DNA of 64,000 nucleotides from Clostridia bacterium (GCA_017524615.1 JAFXVJ010000018.1:1-64000), one strand, 5' to 3'; positions 1-8,284 are shown, numbered from the stretch's first letter. A program made the numbers and translations. Notes: generated by a model not told the origin, from the sequence alone.

Positions 1-2066
1 AGCCAGCCGTCCTTGTCGATGGCCTCCTGGGTGGCCTTGGGCATTTTATAGTAGCCCTTCATGATGTTGTAACCCCGCGCCACAAACTCGCCGGTCACGT
101 TATCCGGCAGCTCCGCGCCTGTTTCCGGATCCACGATTTTGCATTCGATTTCCGGCATGGCGCGGCCCACGGTGGTCACCCGCACTTCCAACGGATCGTC
201 GGTGGAGCTCATGGTGCAGCCCGGGCTTGCCTCCGTTTGCCCGTAAACGATGGTGATTTCCGTCATGTGCATTTTTTCCACCACGTCCCGCATCACCGAA
301 ATGGGGCAGGGAGAACCGGCCATGATGCCGGTGCGCATGTGGGAAAAATCCGTTTTCGGGAAATCGGGATGCTCCAGCAGCGCGATAAACATGGTGGGCA
401 CGCCATGGAAGGCCGTGATCTTTTCCTGATGGATGCAGGCCAGGGCGGGCTTGGGGGAAAAGTAGGGGAGGGGGAACAGGCTGGCTCCGTGGGTCATGGA
501 GGCCGTCATGGCCAGCACCATGCCGAAGCAGTGGAACATGGGCACCTGGATCATCATCCGGTCGGCGGTGGACAGGTCCATCCGGTCGCCGATGCACTTG
601 CCGTCGTTGACGATATTCCGGTGGGTGAGCATGACGCCCTTGGGAAATCCGGTGGTGCCGGAGGTATACTGCATGTTGCATACGTCGTCAGGCTGCACCT
701 CGGCGGCGCGGCGCAGCAGCGCCTCCCGGGGCGTTTTGCCGCTGCGGGCCATGAATTCCTCCCAACTGAGGCATCCCCGCATGGCAAAGCCTACGGTGAT
801 GATATTGCGCAGGAAGGGCAGCCGCTGGATGTGCAGCGGCTCGCCGGGCACGGCGGCGGTCAGCTCGGGACACAGCTCCCGCATGATGCCGGCGTAATCG
901 CTGTCCCGCCAACCCTCCACCAGCACCAGCGTGTGGGTGTCGCTCTGGCGCAGCAGGTATTCCGCCTCATGGATCTTGTAGGCGGTGTTCACCGTCACCA
1001 GCACCGCGCCGATCTTGGTGGCCGCCCAGAAGGTGATGTACCAGGCGGGCACGTTGGTGGCCCACACGGCCACCTTGGCGCCTTTGCGTACGCCCATGGC
1101 CATCAGGGCCCGGGCGCATTGATCCACATCGTCCCGGAATTGGGCGTACGTGCGGGTATAATCCAGGGTGGTGTAGCGGAAAGCGTACTGATCGGGGAAT
1201 TCCTCTACCATCCGATCCAGCACCTTGGAAAAGGTGGCTTCAATGAGGGTGTCCTTCTTCCAGACGTACTTGCCGGTTTTCCGGTTGTTGTCGTACAGCT
1301 TATGGCGGGCGCGGCGGGGATCCTTGCCCAGATCGCGGGCTAGGGCCGCGTAATGGGACAGCACCACGTCGGCCTGGCCTAATGCTCCGCTGCCCGGCTG
1401 CCAATCAAAGGAGAAAAAGCCGTCATAGCTGATGGACCGCAGAGCCGCGAACACGTCCCGAAGGGGCAATTCGCCTTCGCCCAGCAGCTTCACGGTGGTT
1501 TGCCCGTTTTCAATGACGCCATCGCACAGATACACGTGACGGATGTACGCCCCCAGATCGGTGACGGTCTGCTCCGGCGTTTTTTTCGCCGCCGCGGCGG
1601 CCACGTCCCATACTGCCGCCACATAATCGGAGGCGAAGGAATCCAGCAGATTCTTCAGGACGCCCGTATCGGCGTACGGCCCGCGGCTGGGGATCAGCAG
1701 GGTCACGCCGGTGCGCTGGGCCTCTTTTTCCAGAAGAGCAATCTTTTCCCGCGCCGCGCCGCCCGTTTCGGATAGCGGAAGCACCAGGAAGGGAGCGCGC
1801 AGATCACGGGCCAGGGACAGCAGGGGCAGGGCGTCCTCCGCCGTCCAGCCGGGTGCGGCGGACAGGGCGGAAATGCACAGGGCATCTTCGTTCAGGCCCC
1901 GAACGGTGCCGTTCAGTCGCTCCGGGGCAAAGGGAGCGCCGCTCGCCTCAAACACAGGCAGGCTTTGAGCGGATATTTCCAGGCCCTCATAGCGCATTTC
2001 CCGGGCCAACGTCAGGCAGTCCGCCAGGGAAAAAGGCCAGCCGCCGGTGGTAAAGCTCAGCTTCAT
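1..2066 (-). CDS. TIM-barrel (sugar isomerase-like) / AMP-forming acyl-CoA synthetase fusion, C-terminus cut by window edge
   Basis: One uninterrupted reading frame of 688 codons runs from ATG at 2066 to the window edge. Residues 1 to about 245 read as a xylose-isomerase-like TIM barrel (starts MKLSFTTGGWPFSLADCLTL, later YDGFFSFDWQPGSG). After a linker, residues from about 280 form an ANL-superfamily adenylating domain: AMP-binding P-loop YTSGTTGFPKG at residues 467-477, then IVYGQTEASPG. The frame leaves the window at the GW of the motif that normally reads GWxxTGD, so roughly the last 100 residues are missing. Known activity of the family: ATP-dependent activation of a carboxylic acid and transfer to CoA. 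The acid cannot be read from sequence. The start ATG overlaps the stop of the LeuA-like gene (ATGA), so translation is probably coupled and both genes would share the leucine T-box. Fusion order is seen directly; function is inferred. Confidence 0.85.
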   Translation of the reverse strand, partial: MKLSFTTGGWPFSLADCLTLAREMRYEGLEISAQSLPVFEASGAPFAPERLNGTVRGLNEDALCISALSAAPGWTAEDALPLLSLARDLRAPFLVLPLSETGGAAREKIALLEKEAQRTGVTLLIPSRGPYADTGVLKNLLDSFASDYVAAVWDVAAAAAKKTPEQTVTDLGAYIRHVYLCDGVIENGQTTVKLLGEGELPLRDVFAALRSISYDGFFSFDWQPGSGALGQADVVLSHYAALARDLGKDPRRARHKLYDNNRKTGKYVWKKDTLIEATFSKVLDRMVEEFPDQYAFRYTTLDYTRTYAQFRDDVDQCARALMAMGVRKGAKVAVWATNVPAWYITFWAATKIGAVLVTVNTAYKIHEAEYLLRQSDTHTLVLVEGWRDSDYAGIMRELCPELTAAVPGEPLHIQRLPFLRNIITVGFAMRGCLSWEEFMARSGKTPREALLRRAAEVQPDDVCNMQYTSGTTGFPKGVMLTHRNIVNDGKCIGDRMDLSTADRMMIQVPMFHCFGMVLAMTASMTHGASLFPLPYFSPKPALACIHQEKITAFHGVPTMFIALLEHPDFPKTDFSHMRTGIMAGSPCPISVMRDVVEKMHMTEITIVYGQTEASPGCTMSSTDDPLEVRVTTVGRAMPEIECKIVDPETGAELPDNVTGEFVARGYNIMKGYYKMPKATQEAIDKDGW

Positions 2067-3460
2067 ACGGTTTTCTCCTCATAGGCGATTTTGTTCAGCG
2101 CGTTCAGATAGGCCCGGATGGCCGCGCCGTTGATGTCGGCGGAGATGCCCTTGCCGGCGTAAATCTTCCCCGCATGACGCAGTTTCACCAGCGCGTCGCC
2201 CATGGATTCCCGGTTTTGCGTGACGGCGGCGATCTGAAAATCATCCATTTCGTAATGCCGTCCGATGATCTGCTCCATGGCCAGGAAAGCGGCGTCGATG
2301 GGGCCGTCCCCGGCGCACAGGCCGGACAGGGTCTCGCCGTCTTTGTCCAGGAAAACATGGGCGGTCGGGGTGATGGCGTTTCCGGTGTGGATGAGGTAGC
2401 TCTTGAGGCGGTAGGTGGGGGGCACCTGCTGGGCGACGGAAAGGATCATGGCCTCCAATTCAGCCGGACTCAGCGCCCGGCCGCGGCCCTCACGTTCCAC
2501 GGCCTCCTTCACATGGGCGATATCCTCCTCGCTCAGCTCATAGCCCAGCGCGGCAATGGCCTGGGAGAGGGATTCATCCGCCGCATCGGCGGGCACCACG
2601 TCATCCGCCGCGGCGGGACGGCGGGAGACCACCGGCATCACCTTGCCGGAGCCGGCGGTGAGCAGCGCCTCCAATTCGCCCGCGGTACGGTCCACCCGGG
2701 TGATGTCCAGGCTGGCTTCGAAAGCCAGGTCGCTGCCCCGGGCCCGCAGCAGCCTGGCCATGGCGGCGGCGCTGAGGGCGGTGGGATCGATATAGGCGGT
2801 CTTGATTTCATCGGCGCCGGCCTGCAGAGCGGCCACGGCGCAGGAAACGGCCATGTCCAGATCGTTGCCGCAGCGCACGGCCAATTGCGCCTGCTGACCG
2901 ATTGCGGCGCGCACCTTCTGCACCAGGGCGGAGATTTCTTCCGGCAGGCTGAGCCCGGCGGCGTCATAGAGCGTGATCCTGCCGGCCCCCGCGCCGATGG
3001 CGGCGCTGATGGCCTGGAGGGCGTAGGGCAATTCGGCCCGGGTGACATCCTCGCACACAAATTCCACATCTTCGCACAGGCCCCGGGCGGCGGACACCAA
3101 TTCGGCGATGCGTTCCAGCGCCTTGGGGGGCTTCAGATGACAGATATACTCCAATTGCGCGCTGGTCAGGGGCATCGAAACCACCAGCCGGGGATGACGG
3201 GCGCCTTTGACCGCCTCCCACGCGCGGCTCACTTCCGCCGCTGTCCAGCCGGTCTGGCAGGCCAGGGCGCCGCGCTTGACCGTGCTGCACAGGCTGCGCA
3301 TCAGCAGCATATCCGCTTCGTCATCGGTCAATTTGGGGGTTTCCACCGCCGCCAAGCCCAGGTGATCCAGCATCCGTGCCGCTTCCAGCTTCTGGCGGAA
3401 GCCTGCCGCCCGCGCGGCGGGGGTCATCAGCGTCTGATCCGAAATACCGATGGAGCGCAT
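2063..3460 (-). CDS. LeuA-family protein without catalytic metal ligands, retaining the LeuA regulatory domain
   Basis: 465 residues. Start chosen at ATG 3460, preceded by AAGGAGG; an in-frame TTG two codons upstream is less likely. Residues 1-270 follow the HMGL-like TIM barrel of 2-isopropylmalate synthase in general outline. However, the usual DTTLRDGEQ motif reads DQTLMTPAA (residues 8-16), the HxH metal motif reads RCG (196-198, in VRCGNDLDMA), and no GIGERAGN motif is present. Residues about 346-456 match the LeuA allosteric/dimerisation domain well (CAGDGPIDAAF, AGKGISADINGAAIRAYLNA). Family knowledge says the Arg-Asp and His-x-His residues are needed for acetyl-CoA/2-oxoacid condensation, so this is probably a non-catalytic paralogue or one with altered chemistry. 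It lies directly behind a T-box with a CUC (Leu) specifier, which fits a role tied to leucine. Confidence 0.8.
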   Translation of the reverse strand: MRSIGISDQTLMTPAARAAGFRQKLEAARMLDHLGLAAVETPKLTDDEADMLLMRSLCSTVKRGALACQTGWTAAEVSRAWEAVKGARHPRLVVSMPLTSAQLEYICHLKPPKALERIAELVSAARGLCEDVEFVCEDVTRAELPYALQAISAAIGAGAGRITLYDAAGLSLPEEISALVQKVRAAIGQQAQLAVRCGNDLDMAVSCAVAALQAGADEIKTAYIDPTALSAAAMARLLRARGSDLAFEASLDITRVDRTAGELEALLTAGSGKVMPVVSRRPAAADDVVPADAADESLSQAIAALGYELSEEDIAHVKEAVEREGRGRALSPAELEAMILSVAQQVPPTYRLKSYLIHTGNAITPTAHVFLDKDGETLSGLCAGDGPIDAAFLAMEQIIGRHYEMDDFQIAAVTQNRESMGDALVKLRHAGKIYAGKGISADINGAAIRAYLNALNKIAYEEKTV

Positions 3461-3486
3461 AATCAAAATCCTCCTTGAAAAATAAA

Positions 3487-3745
3487 AGCCCCAAAGCGCT
3501 GAAACGCTTCAGGGACGATAAAGCAATTCTTTACCGCGGTACCACCCTTGTTACCGTTGCCGGTCACCTTCAGGCTCTCAAAAAGCCCTGCGCCATGATA
3601 ACGGGGCGATCCGGAGCGCCTTACTGGTCGTTCAGGCGTTCAGCTCGGGAGTGAGACAGCCATCCCGCGCAAGATTGGCTTGCACCGTCCGCCAACTCTC
3701 TACCATGCGTACCGGGATCGCTTAGCTCCGTCAAAGCGATTATCA
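3487..3745 (-). promoter_or_regulatory. T-box riboswitch, probable leucine specifier
   Basis: On the minus strand the leader carries the distal stem I motifs (AGAGAG, then GGTGCAAGCC), a specifier region CUC-A-CUCCCGAG, the T-box core GGGTGGTACCGCGG (around 3533-3548) and an intrinsic terminator (3505-3514 pairing with 3489-3498, ten pairs including G-U, then a T-rich tail). The bulge UGGU would pair with an ACCA tRNA end, as expected for tRNA-Leu. Known mechanism: uncharged tRNA stabilises the antiterminator. The CUC assignment is inferred from position relative to the CUCC-GAG strand and matches the layout of the thrS leader in this window. Confidence 0.9.
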
Positions 3746-3747
3746 AT

Positions 3748-3775
3748 ATTTTATCCCATTTGCATGATTTGTCAA
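3748..3775 (-). promoter_or_regulatory. Promoter of the leucine T-box operon
   Basis: Minus strand TTGACA (3775-3770), 16 bp spacer, TAAAAT (3753-3748). Transcription would start just upstream of the T-box stem I. Confidence 0.8.
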
Positions 3776-3884
3776 GAGGCGTCACAATATGGATTGTATT
3801 TCTATTGTTTTCCTGACATGCGGCAAGGCGGTTCAAAGAACGGGCTGCCCAAGAGCATCCTGCCGCGATTCCTGAAAAGAAGCA

Positions 3885-4457
3885 TCAATTCCACTGAATG
3901 GTTTTCAGCAGCGGTTCAATGCAGGCGTCTATGACGGCGGCGTCCGGGGAGACGCAGGCAAAGACATATACGCCGTCAGGAACGGGCACCACATAAGAAC
4001 GCTGACAGACGCTCCGGATGACGCCGGTGAATTCCGCGCCCATGGCGCTGTAATCCACCGTGGAGGAGATATCGAACCTCATGGCCTGTTTGCCGCCCAG
4101 CTGGGTCATCTCAATGGAGAGCAGACTGCAATCCACCACGGTGAGGCCGGCGGCTTCAAAGCCTTGCCTGAAGCTGTCCAGCATGCTGCTGCCATACATG
4201 GACAGGGACAGCCCGGTCATGGCGTCCAGATCCAGTGCCTGTCCGGTCCAGGTGACAGACAGGGAGGGCTGGTCATCGTCGGCGGCCTGCTGTGCGGGAA
4301 ACACCTGCAGCACCGTCGCGCCCTCCGCCTTTTCTCCGATTTGCCTGGACATGCCGGGATCGAGATCCATCGTGAAATCATCGCAACGGATCACCTGGGC
4401 CAGGGCGGCGCAGGGAAGCAGCAATGCCAGCATCAAAACGCACAGGGCTTTTTTCAT
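3885..4457 (-). CDS. Small exported protein of unknown function
   Basis: 190 residues with a clear signal peptide (MKKALCVLMLALLLPCAALA, cleavage probably after ALA). There is no lipobox and no later membrane segment, so it is probably released or wall-associated. The mature part is acidic and has no motif I recognise. It has a good ribosome binding site (GAAGGAG) and starts 40 bp after fakA on the same strand, so it is likely the third gene of the asp23-fakA transcript. The roughly 110 bp between its stop and the promoter of the neighbouring T-box operon hold no clear terminator. Confidence 0.75.
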   Translation of the reverse strand: MKKALCVLMLALLLPCAALAQVIRCDDFTMDLDPGMSRQIGEKAEGATVLQVFPAQQAADDDQPSLSVTWTGQALDLDAMTGLSLSMYGSSMLDSFRQGFEAAGLTVVDCSLLSIEMTQLGGKQAMRFDISSTVDYSAMGAEFTGVIRSVCQRSYVVPVPDGVYVFACVSPDAAVIDACIEPLLKTIQWN

Positions 4458-4497
4458 GGGTACGTCTCCTTCATTGGTTGGCAGGGCGCCGGCGGCC

Positions 4498-6150
4498 TTA
4501 TTCCACGGCGATCAGGTAGTAATACAGCGGCTGCCCGCCTTCGTGGACCTCCACGTCGCAGTCGGGGCACAGGTTCCCGATTTCTTCGCCCAAGGCCTGG
4601 GCGTCGGCTTCCTTGGTCTCCGCGCCGTAATAAATGGTGATCAGGCCGTCGTCTTCGGTCACGATGGCGTTCATCAGCGCGATGGCCACGTCGTGGACGT
4701 TGTCGGCCTTGAATTCCACCTTGCCGTTGTGCAGGCCGATGATGTCGCCCTCGGAGATGTGCATATCCTCAAATTCGCTGTCCCGGACGGCATAGGTGAT
4801 GGTGCCGGTGCGCACCCGCTGGGCGGCCTCTTCCATGCGCTGGGCGTTTTCTTCGGCGGAAAGGTCCGGCTGGAAGGCCACGGCGGCGGCGATGCCCATG
4901 GCCACGTTCTTCGTGGGGATCACCAGCACGTTTTTATCGCTGAGCTTGGCAGCCTGCTGGGCGGCCAGGATGATGTTGCCGTTGTTGGGGAACACGAAAA
5001 TGGTTTCGGCGTTGACGGATTTGATGGCTTTATCCAGATCCTCGATGGAGGGGTTCATGGTCTGGCCGCCTTCCACCACGGAATCCACCTGCAGATCCTT
5101 GAGGATGCGGGAGAAGCCCTCGCCCAGGGACACGCTGACCATGCCGTAGGGCTTGGGCGGCTCGGCGGCGTGGGCCGCGGCCTCCGCTTCCTCCCGGGCA
5201 CGGCGGATCAGCAGCAGGTTTTCGATGGTGACCTGGTCCAGTTCGCCCATTTCCGTGCCGTACTGCAGCACGCGGCCGGGATCGTTGGTGTGCACATGCA
5301 CGGTGAGGCCGTCGGCCAAATTGCCCGTCAGCTGCACCATATCGCCGATGCGGTTGAGACGGCGGCGGAAATGATCGATTTCGCCCTCTTCCACCGTGTC
5401 TTTGATATGATTCACCGTCAGCGCGGTGTGATAGGCAAAGGGGAAGTCCTCCAGGGCCTCATGATCGTCAACGAAGGCGGCCTCCTGATCGGCGCCTTCC
5501 TCAGCGGGCACGATGGAATCCAGCGATTCGCCCCGCAGCACCGCGGCATAGCCGGTATAAATCAGCAACAGCCCCCGGCCGCCGGCGTCCACCACCCCCG
5601 CCTGCTTGAGCACGGGCAGCATGTCCGGCGTGCGGCGCAGGATGGCCTCACCGCTTTGCAGGATCACATTAAACAGGGCGTCGTAATTATCCGGCTCCCG
5701 TTCGGCCTGCTTCACCGCCTCCTCGGCGATGGTGCGCGCCACGGTCAGGATGGTGCCCTCCTTGGGCTTCATCACGGCGTTATAGGCTTTTTCCGCGCCC
5801 TGCTGCAGGGCGGCGGCGAACTGGGGCGGGGTGATTTTTTCCACGCCCTTCAGGGCCTTGGCAAAGCCGCGGTAGAGCTGACTGGTGATGACGCCGCTGT
5901 TGCCGCGGGCGCCCCGCAGCGCGCCTTTTGACAGGGCTTCCGCCGCTTCGTCCGCGCGGGTGTATTCCCGGGCGTTGATTTCCCGGGTGGCGCTGGCCAT
6001 GGTCAGGCTCATGTTGGTGCCCGTATCGCCGTCCGGCACGGGGAACACGTTCAGCGCGTCCACCGCTTCCCGGTTTTTTTCCAGCAGAGCCGCTCCCGCC
6101 AGCACCATTTCCCGCAGCAGCAGCCCATCAATCGCTTGTATTTGAATCAA
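4498..6150 (-). CDS. fakA: Fatty acid kinase ATP-binding subunit FakA (DAK2/YloV family)
   Basis: 550 residues, the usual length for FakA/YloV. The DAK2 nucleotide-binding motif NVFPVPDGDTGTNMSLT lies near residues 34-50, and DAGGRGLLLIY follows further on. In the known system FakA phosphorylates fatty acids bound to a FakB protein, feeding exogenous fatty acids into phospholipid synthesis; no fakB is present in this window. The start is a TTG at 6150 with GGAGGG eight bases upstream. The gene follows the Asp23-family gene by 29 bp, the standard Bacillota order yloU-yloV, and precedes a small exported protein. Confidence 0.93.
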   Translation of the reverse strand: MIQIQAIDGLLLREMVLAGAALLEKNREAVDALNVFPVPDGDTGTNMSLTMASATREINAREYTRADEAAEALSKGALRGARGNSGVITSQLYRGFAKALKGVEKITPPQFAAALQQGAEKAYNAVMKPKEGTILTVARTIAEEAVKQAEREPDNYDALFNVILQSGEAILRRTPDMLPVLKQAGVVDAGGRGLLLIYTGYAAVLRGESLDSIVPAEEGADQEAAFVDDHEALEDFPFAYHTALTVNHIKDTVEEGEIDHFRRRLNRIGDMVQLTGNLADGLTVHVHTNDPGRVLQYGTEMGELDQVTIENLLLIRRAREEAEAAAHAAEPPKPYGMVSVSLGEGFSRILKDLQVDSVVEGGQTMNPSIEDLDKAIKSVNAETIFVFPNNGNIILAAQQAAKLSDKNVLVIPTKNVAMGIAAAVAFQPDLSAEENAQRMEEAAQRVRTGTITYAVRDSEFEDMHISEGDIIGLHNGKVEFKADNVHDVAIALMNAIVTEDDGLITIYYGAETKEADAQALGEEIGNLCPDCDVEVHEGGQPLYYYLIAVE

Positions 6151-6179
6151 GGAAATTTCCCTCCGTTCAATGTGGGGAA

Positions 6180-6530
6180 TCAGATGCGGATCCCTTCCAC
6201 CGATATATTGACGGAGTGAACCTTGACCCCCGTCATGCTTTCCAGCTTGTAACGCACGACCTCCACGATCGTTTTGCAGACCTCAGCCACGGAAATACCG
6301 TATTCCACGACGATAAACAGATCCACATCCACCTCGTCCCCAACCTGACGCAGCTGCACGCCCTTGCTGAGGTTTTCCCGGCCCAGCCATTCCACCAAGC
6401 CGTCCTTGGCGCGCTTGGAGGACATGGCCACAATGCCGTAGCATTCCAGCGCGGCATAACCAACGACCTTGAGCATCACATCTTCGGCAATAAAGATCGT
6501 ACCCATGTCATTTTTGATTTTGCATTCCAT
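6180..6530 (-). CDS. Asp23/Gls24 family envelope stress protein (YloU-like)
   Basis: 116 residues from ATG 6530 (MECKIKNDMGTIFIAEDVML), chosen because AAGGAGG lies at proper distance; in-frame residues further upstream lack a ribosome binding site. It shows the Asp23 pattern: alternating beta segments, a conserved VVGYAALECYGIVAMS stretch, then DVDLFIVVEYGISVAEV and VNISVEGIRI at the end. Family members act at the membrane in envelope homeostasis, but the molecular role is not settled. First gene of the transcript with fakA. Confidence 0.9.
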   Translation of the reverse strand: MECKIKNDMGTIFIAEDVMLKVVGYAALECYGIVAMSSKRAKDGLVEWLGRENLSKGVQLRQVGDEVDVDLFIVVEYGISVAEVCKTIVEVVRYKLESMTGVKVHSVNISVEGIRI

Positions 6531-6586
6531 TTTGACGAACCTCCTTGACCGGTTCTGATCCAAAGGGACGCTCTGGATCAATCTAT

Positions 6587-6615
6587 AGTATACTGTATTT
6601 TGGCCGTAGATGCAA
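6587..6615 (-). promoter_or_regulatory. Promoter of the asp23-fakA operon
   Basis: Minus strand TTGCAT (6615-6610), 17 bp spacer, TATACT (6592-6587), about 57 bp upstream of the Asp23 start codon. Confidence 0.7.
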
Positions 6616-6660
6616 GTGCGGAATTCATGATGCTATGGAAAAACCGGATAAGTGGGAAAA

Positions 6661-6693
6661 TAAAAAAGGAAGGGCGCAATGCGCCGCTTCCTT
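6661..6693 (-). terminator. Intrinsic terminator after rubredoxin
   Basis: Minus strand hairpin with arms GGAAG-c-GGCGC and GCGCC-CTTCC around ATT, followed by TTTTTTA. Confidence 0.8.
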
Positions 6694-6702
6694 CGTGGGA
6701 GA

Positions 6703-6858
6703 TCAGACTTCGGTGAAGGCGTCCTTGCCCAGGCCGCAGATGGGGCACACCCAATCCTCTGGGATGTCCTCAAAGGCGGTGCCGGGGGCGATGCCGGAAT
6801 CGGGATCGCCGGTTTCGGGATCGTAGACGTAACCGCAGGGGCATTCGTATTTTTTCAT
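6703..6858 (-). CDS. Rubredoxin
   Basis: 51 residues, the typical length of a free rubredoxin. Two knuckles bind one iron: CPCGY near the N-terminus and CPICG near residue 40. The family sequence [20 protein letters not shown] and the conserved Trp of EDWVCP lie between. It is a small cytosolic electron carrier; likely partners include rubrerythrin-type peroxidases such as the one at 13844-14386. Ribosome binding site GGAGGC lies just before the ATG. It starts 12 bp after the DUF4234 gene and is closed by a terminator, so it is the second gene of a two-gene transcript. Confidence 0.95.
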   Translation of the reverse strand: MKKYECPCGYVYDPETGDPDSGIAPGTAFEDIPEDWVCPICGLGKDAFTEV

Positions 6859-6870
6859 GGTGCCTCCTTC

Positions 6871-7596
6871 TCAGCCGCGCTCGTTGTAATCGGCGGCCAG
6901 GTAGTTCATGGTTTTGCAGTACTTATGCATGTAGATGAAGGGCCCGACGATGATCAGCGAGCCCAGCACGCTCCAGAGCCAGAAATCGCTGGCGCCAAAG
7001 GAATAGGGCTGATTGCGCCGCTGCAGTTCGTTGCCCATTCTTGCGGACACCTTGTGATACCACACGATGGCCCCAATGCCGAGGGTGAGCGGCGCGATGA
7101 CGAAAATCAGCAGGCAGAAGTGCATCGTACGCTTGCCGTCGTAGCGGGAGGCGATGATGTTCAGGTTGTCCACCATCTTGGTCATGATGACCAGGCCGTA
7201 GATGCCGAAGGTGATCATGCTCAGTAGCAAGATCTTCCACATGCTGCGGTTGGTGGGCAGCTGCAGCGCGGGACGCTGGCCGTAGCCCTGATAGCCGTTC
7301 GGAATATTGGGATTCCCGTTGATCGGCTGCTGGTTGGGATCGAAGCCGCGGGTCTGCTGGTATCCGTCCTGCTGATAGCCGTTCTGCTGGTATCCGCCCT
7401 GCTGCTGATAACCGTTCTGCTGGTATCCGCCCTGCTGCTGATAACCGTTCTGCTGGTATCCGCCCTGCTGATAACCATTCTGCTGATAGCCGCCCTGCTG
7501 ATAACCGTTCTGCTGGTATCCGCCCTGCTGCTGATAACCGTTCTGCTGATAGCCGCCCTGCTGGTTATTGTTCTGGTTGTAGCCGTTCTGGTCCAT
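6871..7596 (-). CDS. DUF4234-like membrane protein with Q/N/G/Y-rich repeat N-terminus
   Basis: 241 residues. The first ~100 are a low-complexity array of GGYQQNGYQQ-type units, with no signal peptide. A hydrophobic C-terminal part follows, starting near SMWKILLLSMITFGIYGLVI, with further membrane segments (FCLLIFVIAPLTLGIGAIVW and the LGSLIIVGPFIY region). The ITFGIYG motif is typical of DUF4234; the shorter protein at 9805-10146 has two such motifs. Function is unknown. The repeat tail is probably cytosolic and intrinsically disordered, with a composition resembling prion-like or phase-separating segments (inference). It has its own promoter and shares its transcript with rubredoxin. Confidence 0.8.
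   Translation of the reverse strand: MDQNGYNQNNNQQGGYQQNGYQQQGGYQQNGYQQGGYQQNGYQQGGYQQNGYQQQGGYQQNGYQQQGGYQQNGYQQDGYQQTRGFDPNQQPINGNPNIPNGYQGYGQRPALQLPTNRSMWKILLLSMITFGIYGLVIMTKMVDNLNIIASRYDGKRTMHFCLLIFVIAPLTLGIGAIVWYHKVSARMGNELQRRNQPYSFGASDFWLWSVLGSLIIVGPFIYMHKYCKTMNYLAADYNERG
7340..7583 (-). repeat. In-frame tandem repeat encoding GGYQQNGYQQ units
   Basis: About eleven alternating 15-18 bp units built on CTGCTGATAACCGTT / CTGCTGGTATCCGCC (plus-strand reading). Unit number is likely to vary between strains through slippage. Confidence 0.85.
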
Positions 7597-7663
7597 GTGT
7601 TTTTCTCCTTTTCATTTGCATACAGAGTCAATGGGAACGAGGCATCTGTCCATATTTTGGATG

Positions 7664-7693
7664 ATTATAACAGGCGGGATGGACTTATGTCAA
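7664..7693 (-). promoter_or_regulatory. Promoter of the DUF4234-rubredoxin transcript
   Basis: Minus strand TTGACA (7693-7688), 18 bp spacer, TATAAT (7669-7664): a near-consensus sigma-A promoter. Confidence 0.85.
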
Positions 7694-7769
7694 GGCGCAG
7701 GGCGGTTTCTTCATAAAATTATCAAAAAATGAAAAGAAATCGTAACGGAATCCGCGCTGCGGGGATAAG

Positions 7770-7810
7770 CAAAAGAAAACGGCGGCGGAAAAAGGCGTTT
7801 TCCGCTGCCG
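7770..7810 (-). terminator. Intrinsic terminator after the XRE gene
   Basis: Minus strand 13 bp stem (CGGCAGCGGAAAA with TTTTCCGCCGCCG, one G-U) around CGCCT, followed by TTTTCTTTTG. Confidence 0.8.
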
Positions 7811-7840
7811 AAGGGAGGATCCTGCGGTACCGTTCTGTGG

Positions 7841-8284
7841 TCAGGCCGGCTGCCAGTGACGCAGTTGCTTCAAATGATCGCGGTAATAGGTCCGGGCCTG
7901 GTCCGGGGGAAAGGCGCCGGAGGAAAAATGGTCGACCAGAAAATCCACCAGCGCGTCCAGGGTGGGGTAAGTGAATTTTCCGTCCGCGTAGCACCATTTG
8001 CAGTATTCCTCGTTGAAGGCGCCGTCCGTCTCCCGGCTGACGTTTTCATCCTCCAGGGGCATGCCGCAGCATTGGCAGAACAGCTGCTGCGGGCTGCCCA
8101 GCAGGGTGTTGATGGACACCTGAAAGAACTTGGACAGCAGCTTCAGCGTTTCAGCGTTGGGAATGGTTTCGCCGTTTTCCCAGCGGGACACGGCCTGGCG
8201 GGTCACATACAGCGCCTGGGCCAGTTCCTCCTGGGACAGGCCCTGTTTCGTGCGCAGGGACAGGATCACATCTTTCGTTTCCAT
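7841..8284 (-). CDS. XRE-family regulator with C-terminal zinc-ribbon domain
   Basis: 147 residues. Residues 1-62 form a Cro/C1-type helix-turn-helix (LSQEELAQALYVTRQAVSRW then NGETIPNAETLKLLSKFF). A CxxC pair follows (CQCCGMPL), with a second one (CKWCYADGKFTYP), giving a likely zinc-ribbon ligand-sensing or partner-binding part. It is probably a DNA-binding repressor; the target is unknown. It has its own promoter and terminator. It lies just beyond the last rubrerythrin-tail repeat and no such repeat follows it, so it may be the outermost member of the cassette array or its neighbour. Confidence 0.85.
   Translation of the reverse strand: METKDVILSLRTKQGLSQEELAQALYVTRQAVSRWENGETIPNAETLKLLSKFFQVSINTLLGSPQQLFCQCCGMPLEDENVSRETDGAFNEEYCKWCYADGKFTYPTLDALVDFLVDHFSSGAFPPDQARTYYRDHLKQLRHWQPA

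Noticed and set aside
237-1343. Plus-strand frame of 368 codons opposite the acyl-CoA synthetase
   Set aside because: The minus-strand frame carries the full adenylation motifs continuously to the window edge; the plus frame is His/Gly-rich noise.
7340-7583. Regularly spaced repeats that could suggest a CRISPR array
   Set aside because: They are in-frame 15-18 bp coding repeats with no unique spacers.
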